Positions 53,353 through 63,953 are shown, numbered from the stretch's first letter. The stretch: 64,000 nt of DNA from Corinectria fuckeliana (GCA_019137255.1 WPDH01000033.1:434001-498000), one strand, 5' to 3'. Notes: generated by a model not told the origin, from the letters alone. A program made the numbers and translations.

Positions 53353-56352
53353 TTACCATTGTACCCTCTTATCCCTGAACAATGTAACCATTCCCATCGG
53401 CAATAGTCCTGGATCAACAATGTTCAACCCTCCAAAGCGGTCCACAATCTCAGGCCCATACATCATAGTCACCCAGCGCCAGTATGGCTCCATGAGGTGC
53501 CAGTGTTCTGACATGCCTCGCAGGACGGACTGCCCAGCGAGTTCCTTGAGCGCCGTTGATATCTTGCCGCAGTCTCCATCGACGCTCGTCTCCCGCGGCT
53601 GCTTCATCAGCTGGCGGAACGCGTCGTGCAGCCGTGTCTGCTTAGGGCCGTAGAACAAGAACTCCTCCCGGTAGCGCACGTACTCGTTGAAGGGCATGAA
53701 GGTCATGCGCTCGGGGGCCGACTCGGGCATCCAGTCGGGATCGTCGAGCGCGTACCGCTTGTGCCTGATGTGGCCGCCGAGAAACGCCTGCTCAGCGCGC
53801 TTGTACGCGTCGAGCTCTGCCTGCTTGAAGGAGCCGAGGAGGTCCGAGGGGGATTGGGGGACTTCGTCGCGGATCTGAAGCAGGGGAATGAACGGGGACT
53901 TAAGATCGAGGCCGCCGAGCTCCATTGGGAAATACAGATAGCCGTCTGGAATGTTGCTGATGTTGAAGCGCTGGCTGATCGTTTTCTTGAGGTAATCGGC
54001 TACGCTGGTCACCTTGTCGTCGCCTTCTCCGGGCATCGTGGAGAAGATCTCTCGCTGAACGCGCCCGTGGGTGGCGAGCATGTTGTTGACGTGCTCCTGG
54101 CCGAAGCAGTTCGCTGCCTTGCCGAAGTTGGAGTTGAAGAAGGTCGTGGCGTATGTGTTCCAAGCTTGAATGAAGGCCAAGACGCTCTTGTGTTTGTCGT
54201 GAAGCTGTTTGCGTAGCTCGTCGATGTGGGAGTCTACCATGGCCTGATCGATTTCGAATTTGCCCGTTTGTGGCGAGAGGCGCAGAAATCCCCAGCGTAT
54301 CTCACCTTCGGGAAGGCATCTATGAATGGGCAGCCTCCGCTTGGGATCCTCCGAGACCCCAACAGTACCAGACTTGGCTAGATTGATCTCCGTGCCTGTC
54401 ATATCAGTGAATTCTTGCACAGTCTCCCAGGCATCCACCACAATATTCTGATCCCGGGACCAGAACCACAGGTCGTCATGGATTCTCCATAGAGCGTTTC
54501 CGCCAGTTGACTGGTTAATGGCCAAATCAAGGCAAAACAGGGTCGTTTCACCAAAGACATCGCTGAGTATGTGCGATGCGGGCGTCCCTCGGCGCCGTTT
54601 GCGTGCTGCGATTGATTCGTCATCGTCGGTGAACTTCAGGGGAGCCTTGAGGAACTTTTTGAAGAACTCGATCCAGATCTTGGAGACGCCCAAGTATTTG
54701 AGGATGGTGCAAATAGTCTCGTGTGGCAGAAGCGGGTTCCAGCTCTCAAAGACGGAGTGGAAGGCGGTAATTTCGCCGTAGACTTGTTTGTTTATCGTGA
54801 TTTCGGTCGACAACAAGTGCAACAGAGATTGCTTGAGTGCCATTGGGTTGCAGTCTCCGTCGTCGTCGTCGCCGTCGTCGTCATCATTGTCATCACCTTC
54901 TCCTGTATCCGAAAACTCGGGTGCTTGGTTCGACGGCGCAGACTTCCGAGCAGCTTTGCTGGCCAGCTGCCTCCGAGGTGCTTTGCCTCCAGTCGACCTT
55001 CTAGCCGTCTGATGTGCCACCACCTTTCTTTTGAGGCCTCCCGTTGCAAAAGTCTCGTATTCCGCCTCTTCGTCCCCATCTGCAGTTTCTCTCTCTTCTT
55101 GTTCATGTAGCATGAGCTGAGCCATGAAGTACTTGCTGTTGTACATCTTTGTTCGGACGGCCTGCAAGGAGGGCGAGCTCTGAAGTGGCCCGAGGTAATA
55201 CCCAAGTCTTTGCCTCTCAAGTTTGTCCATGTTCTGGCGCGTGGACCCCCATGCGCCATCGGAATCGCGGAACTCGGTGAGGGCCCTTTTGAAAAAGACG
55301 CTCCACTTGACGCCGATGTACTGGAGGAAGATTGCCTGAAGAAGGTCCTCGTGCAAGTGGATGTTGTAGACGCCGTTGATCTTTCTTCGCATCTCAACGG
55401 GGACAGCCGCTTCGGAGCTCCAAGTCCACGAATCCAAAGCGCTGATACGCATGTTGAGCACATCTGCAATCTCTTTGAGGATGACATGGTTGCCCTCGAA
55501 ATCCTTCAATGCCCCCCGCTTCTCATCGGAGAGTAGGTCAGAAGAGTAGAGACCTCGAATGATCCATCTCAGAGAGACGACGTTGAATTGATTCGGCATC
55601 GATATCTGCGCCTCGAAGGAGTTCACCGCGTCCCGGAGTTTCTGCAAGGCACTGCTGACAGCCTTCTTCTTTCCATTGCCGACCCCAAAAAGGCCATCCA
55701 GGTATTCCTCGAGTGCGGTCTCATCCACGTCGGCTGGTTCAAATACCATCTTTTTCCACTCCATCCTTGACTTTAACTTGTCCGCGTTACCAACATCCTC
55801 AAAGGCCTCACCCATTTCAACGTCGTCGCTGGTAGCACCTTGATCCTTTTTGTCACCCGAAAGCCATTCGGTGACGAGTTGTCCGTAGAGGGAGGCATAC
55901 TGGAAAGTGAGAGACTGCGTGTCCAAGTGACGAAAGAGGGACTTCTCCCAGGCATCCAGCATCTTCGCGGAGACGGATGGATCACACTGGGCCTGACCAA
56001 GGAAGCGATCGACGTTCTTGAGCTCGATCTCTAGACTGGCATGGTTTGTCTGGTTGAGCTCAATTTTGCCTGCCTTGCCGAGCTTGATGGCGAAACACTT
56101 CTTGACACCATCGCTCAACACCATGAGACGCTTGACGGCATCCTGCTCGGCCTGGACGGAGACGAGAAGAGCTGATTTGGCCTGCTCGAAGCTGAAACGC
56201 CTTTTGGAAAGCTCATCGAGCTTGGTGTTTGTGATCTCCTGGAGGGTCTCGGAGAAGACACTGCCTGAGGTCGTCGTAGTGGGCGTGCTGGAGCTAGGTG
56301 GATTTGGCGAGGGTTGGGTCCGGCCTCGTGCCGTTTGTTGGGTTCGCGCCAT
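53353..56352 (-). CDS. Reverse-transcriptase-like protein (rvt-type) carrying two histone H3 tail mimics
   Basis: Intronless, 999 aa from the first ATG in frame (56352). The N-terminus MARTQQTARGR copies the start of histone H3. Residues ~30-330 are helical and charged (KRRFSFEQAKSALL, VQAEQDAVKRLMVL), probably coiled-coil. The RT core follows: a motif-A-like region (YGEITAFHSVFESWNPLLPH), motif B RRGTPASHILSDVFG (Gly589), motif C LWRIHDDLWFW (Asp626, Asp627) and motif D/E GTEINLAKSGTVGV. There is no endonuclease, RNase H, gag or flanking repeat, which fits the domesticated cellular rvt class of fungi and bacteria rather than an active retroelement. Between the fingers-like part and motif A, residues 446-474 mimic the H3 tail, followed by a poly-Asp tract (487-500). 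Rvt proteins of other species polymerise nucleotides and multimerise; the role here is unknown. The RT family call is from motifs only. Expression and the actual start remain to be shown. Confidence 0.85.
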   Translation of the reverse strand: MARTQQTARGRTQPSPNPPSSSTPTTTTSGSVFSETLQEITNTKLDELSKRRFSFEQAKSALLVSVQAEQDAVKRLMVLSDGVKKCFAIKLGKAGKIELNQTNHASLEIELKNVDRFLGQAQCDPSVSAKMLDAWEKSLFRHLDTQSLTFQYASLYGQLVTEWLSGDKKDQGATSDDVEMGEAFEDVGNADKLKSRMEWKKMVFEPADVDETALEEYLDGLFGVGNGKKKAVSSALQKLRDAVNSFEAQISMPNQFNVVSLRWIIRGLYSSDLLSDEKRGALKDFEGNHVILKEIADVLNMRISALDSWTWSSEAAVPVEMRRKINGVYNIHLHEDLLQAIFLQYIGVKWSVFFKRALTEFRDSDGAWGSTRQNMDKLERQRLGYYLGPLQSSPSLQAVRTKMYNSKYFMAQLMLHEQEERETADGDEEAEYETFATGGLKRKVVAHQTARRSTGGKAPRRQLASKAARKSAPSNQAPEFSDTGEGDDNDDDDGDDDDGDCNPMALKQSLLHLLSTEITINKQVYGEITAFHSVFESWNPLLPHETICTILKYLGVSKIWIEFFKKFLKAPLKFTDDDESIAARKRRRGTPASHILSDVFGETTLFCLDLAINQSTGGNALWRIHDDLWFWSRDQNIVVDAWETVQEFTDMTGTEINLAKSGTVGVSEDPKRRLPIHRCLPEGEIRWGFLRLSPQTGKFEIDQAMVDSHIDELRKQLHDKHKSVLAFIQAWNTYATTFFNSNFGKAANCFGQEHVNNMLATHGRVQREIFSTMPGEGDDKVTSVADYLKKTISQRFNISNIPDGYLYFPMELGGLDLKSPFIPLLQIRDEVPQSPSDLLGSFKQAELDAYKRAEQAFLGGHIRHKRYALDDPDWMPESAPERMTFMPFNEYVRYREEFLFYGPKQTRLHDAFRQLMKQPRETSVDGDCGKISTALKELAGQSVLRGMSEHWHLMEPYWRWVTMMYGPEIVDRFGGLNIVDPGLLPMGMVTLFRDKRVQW
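54931..55017 (-). other. Internal histone H3 tail mimic (H3 residues 4-31)
   Basis: Encodes residues 446-474, reading AHQTARRSTGGKAPRRQLAS then KAARKSAPS. From the His on, 25 of 28 positions are identical to histone H3 K4-S31. The three differences are K4 to His, K9 to Arg and K18 to Arg; K14, K23 and the full ARKS context of K27 are kept. A basic KRK motif (GLKRKVV) comes just before. Codons are mixed (AGA, AGG, GGA, GCA, CCT), unlike the strong C-ending bias usual in fungal histone genes. Confidence 0.93.
56326..56352 (-). other. N-terminal histone H3 tip mimic (ARTQQTAR)
   Basis: After Met the product reads ARTQQTAR, identical to H3 residues 1-8 except K4 to Gln. The frame upstream has no ATG as far as the previous stop, so this Met is the natural start. 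After Met removal the protein would begin with Ala, as H3 does. Confidence 0.85.
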
Positions 56353-58037
56353 GATGTACGAACGGAATCGAGGTGAATATCGGAAGAGTGAGGAATTGCT
56401 TGGGTGCTGCTGGGGCTGTGAGAGGAGCAGAGCGCTGTAAGAAAAAGGAGAATAAGAAACAGTAATTGATTTGCAGCAGAGGCTACAGTTTGTATAGTCG
56501 CCGAGGGATCTGGTGTCCTCAGGCCTAACTCCGAGGAAGACGCTTAGGCCGGTGGTTGTTGGATCAGCCAATCTCGTACTAGGACTCGAGGCTCAAAGTT
56601 GTAAGAGGCATGCGACGCGCCTTGGTTGCTTCTACTCGCTCGGTTGTTTCTGCCCTCACAACGTAGCTGCACAGTATCCGATGGAACCGCTCAGTACTGT
56701 TGCTACTTGACGAATTTTTGTTGGGCTGTCACTTTAAGAGGAAGACAGTCGAAGAGAGGTGATGATGATGTGGTGTTTGGCTTGTTGGCTGTTGGTTGTT
56801 GGAGTGGTGTGGTTACAGAAAAGTGGGTCAGCCTTAGGCAACCATGGCCCTGTCCTCTCACCTCAGCAGTCGTACTAGATGAGCGTTAATACCATGTCAC
56901 ATGTAGGCCTATATGCATCATCTCTTTCTTAGTACTGTGAATGAACTGAATGGGGCCTTCACGTTGAGATTATGCTGTACTATGACATCACCAATGACGC
57001 ATCTTGGCCCAGGATGCTTATGTACATTCTGCATCGGGCCAACCAACTTGTCTATATTCTTGGCAGTCTTTTCAACTTCAGCAGCCGCCTCCACCAAGTT
57101 TTGTGATGGGATGAGAGCCGTTTGACTTTCCGGTTTACAAGGCTGTTGCTTGACCAGAAGTCTTGTACTCTCGGGATCTTGAAGGTCGCTGTGTGACGAG
57201 TCGAAAAGCAGTTTGATGTACGGAGTAGAAGGATTGAGGAAAGCTGTCTGAAGGGGGGCTTGTTGCGTCTCTGATGCAACGCAAGCTCGCAAAGATAACT
57301 CGTTTGGATTATTAGGTGATGCTTGTCTTACATAAATAATCCCACGTACCGAGCCGACCAACAGGCTGAACCCGGCGGGCGACGCCAATCGTTATAAGGC
57401 AAGGCGACATTAGCGGATCCTGGGCAGCCTCTAATTAGCCTACGACAGGCAGTAAGCCTGCCGGTGGGGATTTCTCTCCAGCTGAGCGTCTGTGCCAAGC
57501 GGGTCGCGTCGCACGGGCCAATTACACATCGTCACACCCCGTGTTTTCGTGAGTTAGTGGCTCATCCGCCATCCTTCAGGCCTTGCTTTCCTTGCTCTGC
57601 TCCCGAGGACCCGTTGTTGTCGTATTCACAGTGCTTACATACACCGACGTGCTCCGTAAAAGGATGGGATGGGATTGTGGCTCACCTGTACGAAGTACGC
57701 AGTACATACTTAGTGGTTGTCCTCTCCCTGCGTCGGCACAAGCTTTTGCTATTTCCTGCATCTCCACCTCATTCTTGGCACACCCGCCTCAAGAATGAAA
57801 CCACCTGTATCGCTGAATGCTATCCCGCCGCTGTTAGTATTTCTTTTGGCACATTCATCCAGCGACTTGTAAATTTAAATCTAAATTGTACCGCGCTAAC
57901 TGTGACCCAGCGGCTTGATTCTCGGCCTGTACACGCTCTCATTGAGATACTACACAAGCGCTGCCTACGGTATCGTCATCCAGCCTCATCTCCATTGACG
58001 TCGAAGCCCCGCTGACCACTCCTACTTCCACTCAGAG
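56353..58037. other. Divergent spacer, RT-like / GT90
   Basis: The promoter of the RT-like gene and the 5' part of the GT90 gene, whose first exon and ATG must lie here. A 156-codon leftward frame at 56918-57388 lacks an ATG. The branch CTGAC at 58012 and acceptor CTCAG at 58035 mark the end of an intron. Confidence 0.45.
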
Positions 58038-60984
58038 CGACCCATTCACTTGACCATCTTCACTCTCATTTTCACAACCCTTTTTCCCGTCATCTCGTCA
58101 TATTGTCGAGCTTTGGCCCGCACCTTCAACTGGAGATTCTCCAAGAATTCTCAATTTGCACCCGATTCCTCCGATGGCTTGCCAACCTACTCGAACAGGA
58201 CTGCGGTCACTGCCCCGACGAAGACTCTTCACACGTTGAGCTCTAGCATTGGCTTGATTCGCCGCTGGCCTGTCTCTCTCTTTTACACCCTTACCTGCCT
58301 TTTGCTGCGGACATGGTCATTCTGGCTCACTGTCCGAACATCGCAGTGCGCTTACCTGGGAGTCGAGGTGAGTACTTTACAGGAACCTCCACGGCAAGGG
58401 ACCAGCGCTGATTGTTTCTGCTGTCTAGGCATTTCTACCCTTTTTTGTCATTCTCTGCGACTTTCTTGGCCTCTCCGCGTTACGGCTTCCCTCGTCGAAG
58501 CTTAGAGACACGGCCAAAGTCCACTCTATTTCTCGGACCTCTGGGCGGCCAGTAGCTTACGGCTTCGTGGCTCTACTTTGGGGATTCACTGCCATGTCAG
58601 CTCTGAATCGCTTCCGATCCGCCACTGGAACTATCTGCCCTACAGGCTGGCAGTGGAGACCCCTGGTTGTAGGCGCACAGGTCGCGATATGTCTCTTTGA
58701 TGCTACCATTCTAGTGAGCATGTCTGATCTCCGCCACTCCGAATTGGAGGAAAGCGGTGACTTGACAGTCTTCTTGACCATCGTGCCCTTCACAGCGGCT
58801 CTTTGCCTTTTCCTGGCGTCTTTTCCGACGCTTCTTCATGACTCGTGGCTGTTCTGGGCATTTTGCCCTTCTTTGCCTGACTTGAGAGATCTGGCCGTCG
58901 ACTCACTTGCGGCTACGGTTGTCGTCGTTTGTGGGTTTTCCCTTATGCGCTTTCTTCATCCCACGACCGTCGGTCTCCTTGTCAGCAGCTTGGGTCTCTT
59001 TGGGTTTTACCTCTTCCGGCCAATTTCGAGACTAGTACTGCCCCCAGTATCTTTGCATCAAACGCTGGGGGCGGCGTCCGTGGCAGTCTTGATGCTGGGT
59101 GTTCTCTGTTGCTTCACTCTTCATCACTCGGACGTCCCGCAACGACTTACAACTGCTGCTATGCATCGATGGCTCGTTGTGTTCTTCGTTGCAGTCTGCA
59201 TGTCAAGTATAGCCGCAATTTTCTTGTCGACTGGTGGCCCCTCGGTCGTATCAGTTCGCCAAGCTGTCGCTGGACTTGTAGCTACTGCTGATGCTAAGGC
59301 TCAACAATGGGCAACTCAAGCCAAGACAAGTCAGACATTGGAAGAAGCAGTCGTTGAGTACAAGCGTAGGTGCAACTCAGAACCGCCGCCAAATTTCGAC
59401 AAGTGGTACAATTTTGCCATTTCCCGAAACTCCCCAATCATCGATGATTTTGACCAGATCCACCAAGATCTGCTTCCTTTTTGGAGCATTGACCCAGCGG
59501 AGATACGGCGCAGAACCTCGCATCTTCTGGCGTATTCCGACCTTGAAATTGGCGGTATCAGGGTCCGAAACGGCACTGTCGAAATATCGCCCTACGTCCC
59601 CGGGTCACATCATTGGATGATGGACTCGATGAAGAAGATGATTGACCCGTTCTCAGAGTGGCTGCCAGACATGGACTTGGCCCTCAACTTGGCCGATGAG
59701 TGTCGCATGGCCATCCCATTTGAAGATATGGAAGCCAATAGAGCCAAAGCCCTAAAAGCGAGGAGCAGAATGATGCAGAAGAACAACGATGATTTACACA
59801 ACGGAACCAGGAATGGCAGAGATGGAGACCCATGGCCAGAGGCTTTCACGAAACCGGCGTTGAAAGAACAAGCACCAGCGCAATTCTCGAATAACGGTCT
59901 CTGGCAACTATACTACGACTTCATTGCTCCTTCATGTCCCCCTGAAGATCCTGCACGGAATAAACGATGGTGGGATCGGAGTACTACATGCGTGGAATGC
60001 GTCACACCACACTCGGTCTCTACCGAACATGGCCCATTACTAGCTGACAGCAAGTTGGCTAATAATCTGTGCCACCAGCCCGACATGGCGTACCTTGACG
60101 GCTTTATCATGTCTCCGTCGGGTGCTATGGTTGGCACGAATTCGTTATTTCCCATATTCAGCCAAGGCCGCGTTGGCGGCTTCTCGGACATCTTGATACC
60201 ATCTCCCTGGAACTTCGACCACAAGAGTGCCTACGATGAGAACCTCGATATGATGTGGGATGAGAAGGTAGACGGTCTTTTCTGGAGGGGCTCCAGCTCA
60301 GACGGCTATGCCGCAGATGGGTCATGGACAGGATTTTTGCGGGCGCGTTTCGTCCACGAAGCCTACGAAAGAACAACCAAGGGATCAGCCGAGGGGAGAC
60401 TTCCTTTGATCAATGTGTCTTTTGCGGGTGATATACACAAGTGTCATGAAGCCGATTGCGCGACCGAGCTGAGCAGCTTTCAGGCCTGGGCGAACGGCAT
60501 GCAAGTTGCCAGCGCCAGGAACAGCAACGAAACATCCATGCAAGAAAACATACAGGGATCTACAGAGAAGAGGATGGAAGGCCTCCCAGAGCAGGCTATG
60601 CCTTTTGAGGAGAATTGGCGTTTTCGCCACCTGTTCGATATGGACGGGGCGGGCTTCAGTGGCCGGCTTCTCCCTTTTCTAGAGAGCCGAAGCCTTGTGT
60701 ACCGCGCGGCAATCTTCCAAACCTGGTTCGATGAAAGGTTGAGTGCATGGCATCACTATGTTCCCGTGGATGTTCGATTAGGATCGGGACTGTGGGCCTT
60801 GCTGGGCTACTTTTCTAGATCTACGAAAGAAAAAACTAATACCGTGGGGGGAGACAAGATGGGGAAAAGGATTGCAGACCAAGGAAGGGCGTGGGCGCAA
60901 AAGGCTTTGAGGAAAGAAGACATGGAGATATACATGTTTCGATTGCTCTTAGAATGGGGGAGACTGGTAGACAATAACCGATAG
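58036..60984 (+). CDS. GT90 (CAP10-like) glycosyltransferase; 5' end incomplete
   Basis: Exons from about 58036 to 58367 and 58429 to 60984 (61-bp intron) are in frame. The N-terminal third (~300 residues) has many hydrophobic helices (FGFYLFRPISRLVL, LVVFFVAVCMSSIAAIFL), so the enzyme is multi-pass in the Golgi or ER. The catalytic half has CAP10 signatures: FDKWYNFAISRN near the start, FSDILIPSPWNF, then DGLFWRGSSSDGYAADGSW, and LLPFLESRSLVYRAAIFQTWFDERL near the end. Such enzymes include Cryptococcus Cap10 and Cxt1, which use UDP-xylose; the donor here is not known. No in-frame ATG lies between an upstream TGA (57996) and Met at 58597. Sequence at 58012-58037 looks like a 3' splice site, so a short first exon carrying the ATG is missing from the model. 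Confidence 0.8.
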
Positions 60985-62363
60985 CAGGTACATTTAAAGC
61001 CTTAATGCAATACAACCGAATCCCAGAAATTGTGGGATCGTCTCACTCGTCAGCGTTGTTCTCCAAGATCGGAAGCAAGAGACGCTCTGTAAAGGGGCTT
61101 CGAACTGTCGACTGAGTGATCTTTGTAACATGATTGATCTAGTGGCTCCCGGGCGCATCTGTTCAGAATTCTGCTGAAGGCGCCGAGTCTTCAAGCTCAT
61201 CCCATCGAGAAGACCTTGACAGTTTGCACACAACACGGGCTCATTCTTGTCGGTGTAGAGCATCTCCATCCGAGTGTGCTGCTATAGGCCATGAGCCACA
61301 CTCATAGGGCGAGTTTGAATCTCAATTCAGGAGAGAATAGAGAAGAGTGGTACTATTTTTTTTAGAGCTCTCTAACGAGCCGCAATTTTGAGATGGGAGA
61401 CAGAATGCTGCTCAACATTTCACGGAACACTTCAACCGTCGAGATATACTGTTAGATCGATCTAGTGATTCGGGGTAGAAAACATGCAGTCTGCAATAGG
61501 TATCTTAAGGGAGTCTTATCATAAACCATTACGCCGCTGTGGTTTTGGCATTGGCCAACAAGAATTGCCAACAAGCATTGGTGTTGTCTCGTTCTCTTAT
61601 TTGACAGCTCACATTCATGTGACAAGAGTAAACGGGCACTCATCCACACTTCGAGTGCATGAGTGGTTCGGGGAGCCGATTGAATATGGGCGGCTGGTCC
61701 TTCCTAGAACAGAAAACAACATATTTTAAGCACTAGTTGCATAATATTAAAGCAAGGGTCCAGAGGAACTACCGTAGGTGGTTGATCCACGGGATCTTGT
61801 CCGTTGTTCACGGGAGTTGATCGGTATACCTTGAAAACGTTCGACACAGGATCAGTTGCTCTATTAATTCCTGAAACCTAGGAGAGTGTCATTGGAGACG
61901 GGACCTGGAAACATCACTGTCTCTGTTGAATCCTATCAAGGAAACCGTGAAATCCCAATTTCGAGTTTGATAAGGCGCTGCAACCTCACCGCATCTCGTT
62001 CAGACCCACCAGCAAATGAGACCCATCCCATCCTCGTTCATCTTTGGTTGTGTGATCCACACTGCCCTGATGCCCAACCGGGTCTTGTGCTCGGGGACAA
62101 AAAATCATGGTCTTGAGAAGGATGTGGTTGGATTACGGTGCCCTGTGGCGACCGCCTACCACACCTTGCGATGCTGAATGGATGCCGCAACCTTATCATT
62201 TTTTTGAGGGCACTCCATCCTTTTTAGCGGCTTGGAGTAAGTCCACTTTAGATAAGTCGCACACAGACAAGAAGTTTACGCCGTCAAGAGTTTGCACCAT
62301 CAAGATCAGGGTCGTCTTCTCACAAATTTGAAAGAGACTCATCTCACGAGAGTCTCTTGGATA
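60985..62363. other. Spacer between GT90 and the MFS transporter
   Basis: AT-richer than most of the window. It has no open frame above ~90 codons with coding character and no RNA gene that I can recognise. It holds the GT90 3' UTR and MFS promoter. Confidence 0.5.
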
Positions 62364-63953
62364 ATGGCATTCAAGGTCCCTCTCTACGTGAGAGCGAGTG
62401 TCATCACATCATGCGTTGCATTTCTCTTCGGGCATGCTCACCAAGTCTCTCTCCTCGGTGCAAGTTCGCTGACACACCGTTAGGTTCGACACGGGCAGCG
62501 TCGGTTCAGTAACGACCATGCCCGCCTTTAAAGCGACGTTTGGCGAATTCTCAGCAACCGTCCATGGACTGATTGTCTCGTCGTCTCTGATCCCAGGCGC
62601 CTTGACGGCTCTCCTTGCCGGCGCCCTTGCCCACCGATTCGGCCACACCAGCCTCATTGCCGTGGGTTCCGTCACTTACGGCATAGGAGCTGGAATCGAG
62701 TGCGGTTCTCCCGTCCTGGGCGTCTTCGTGCTCGGCCGACTCATCAAGGGTATCGGGGAAGGCCTCTTCATCAGCACCGTCTATGTCCAGGTCTCGGAGA
62801 TCTCGCCTTTTCGCGTTCGTGGCATCATGACTGCTTTGCCCCAGTTCCTCATTGTCTCGGGCTTGGCTGCTGGCTATTTTGTCTGTTACGGTACATCGCG
62901 CCTCGGGGACTCGACTTCTTCCGTCACATGGCGACTACCACCCGCCATTGCCTCGTTCCTTGGTCTGACTTTATCGACAACCTACTTCATCACGCCACCA
63001 TCGCCACGCTGGCTTCTGTCCAGAGGGAGAACAGACGAGGCTCGCGCTGTTGTAGTTCAGCTAGGACTTGATGAGGCCGAGCAGAAAGAGCTTCTGTCCC
63101 AGTCTCTGCCCCCAGAGGAGGCTTTGGACCCAGACACTACTTTCTGGCAAAGTATTCTGGAAACTTTCAAGGAGTTTGCGCACGCGTTCTCGGCACCCTA
63201 CAGATCCAGAACGGCCTTTGCCTGTTTCATCATGGGCATGCAGCAGTTCAGCGGGATCGACGGCGTGCTGTTCTATGCCCCGCTCCTGTTTACCCAAGCA
63301 GGACTCAGCAGCGAGCAAGCATCGTTCTTGGCTTCCGGCGTCTCGGCGTTGGTCATCATGGGAGCTACTATTCCCGCGACGCTATTGGCGGACCGATGGG
63401 GGCGCCGTACCTCAGGGATCTTGGGGGGGGTTTTGATCACAACTTTGATGCTTGTGATGGGCTCCCTGTACGCGGCCGACCAGGTGCACCCGGACCACGG
63501 AGCAGGAAGATGGATAGTCATCGTTTCCATCTATCTTTTTGCAATCTCTTTCAGCTTCACCTGGGCCATTGGGTTCCGGACGTGGGTAGTGGAGAGCATG
63601 CCGAGGAAAACAAGAAACAGTGCTTCGAGTCTTGCGCAGTGTGCCAACTGGGTAGGTCTACCGCCTTCTTGACCTGGAAGATACGCCGTGCTAACACGCG
63701 TATCTAGTGCGCAAACTACGTCGTGGCCCTAGTCACTCCGGTTCTCCTCTCCAAGTCTAAATTCGGGGCGTATTACCTGTTTGCCTTTTCAAGCCTTGCC
63801 TGCACAGTTTCAGTTTGCTTGTTTATGTTTGAGACTAAGGGTCACAGTCTTGAGGCGATAGAAAAGAGATACACGGAGAGAAAGGAGAGGTCCGTAGGCC
63901 TACAGTCTGAAAAGGGCTGGAGAATCGGACGGCTCGGGGTTGGCTGGAAATAA
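62364..63953 (+). CDS. MFS sugar transporter (sugar porter family)
   Basis: Exons 62364-62431, 62484-63651 and 63708-63953 give 493 aa. The first intron is 52 bp and starts with GC (GCATGC...CTGAC...TTAG); using it restores the family signature FLFGFDTGSVGSVTTMPAF across the join. About twelve hydrophobic helices are visible. Family marks: RLIKGIGEGLF, a VSEISPFRVRG loop, PPSPRWLLSRGR at the end of helix 6, and DRWGRR in the second half (a QQFSGIDGVLFYAP helix 7, typical of sugar porters). The C-terminal tail has ETKGHSLEAIEKRY. These support a proton-linked hexose or disaccharide transporter; the substrate cannot be inferred. The ATG at 62364 is the first in the exon and gives a short N-terminus (MAFKVPLYVRASVITSCVA). 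Confidence 0.93.

Noticed and set aside
54931..55017. A displaced or partial histone H3 gene
   Set aside because: No H3 globular domain follows, the block is in the frame of the RT-like protein, and codon use is not histone-like.
56918..57388. 156-codon leftward frame upstream of the RT-like gene
   Set aside because: No ATG in its first two thirds, and two possible donors (GTACGT, GTAAGA) give no convincing product.
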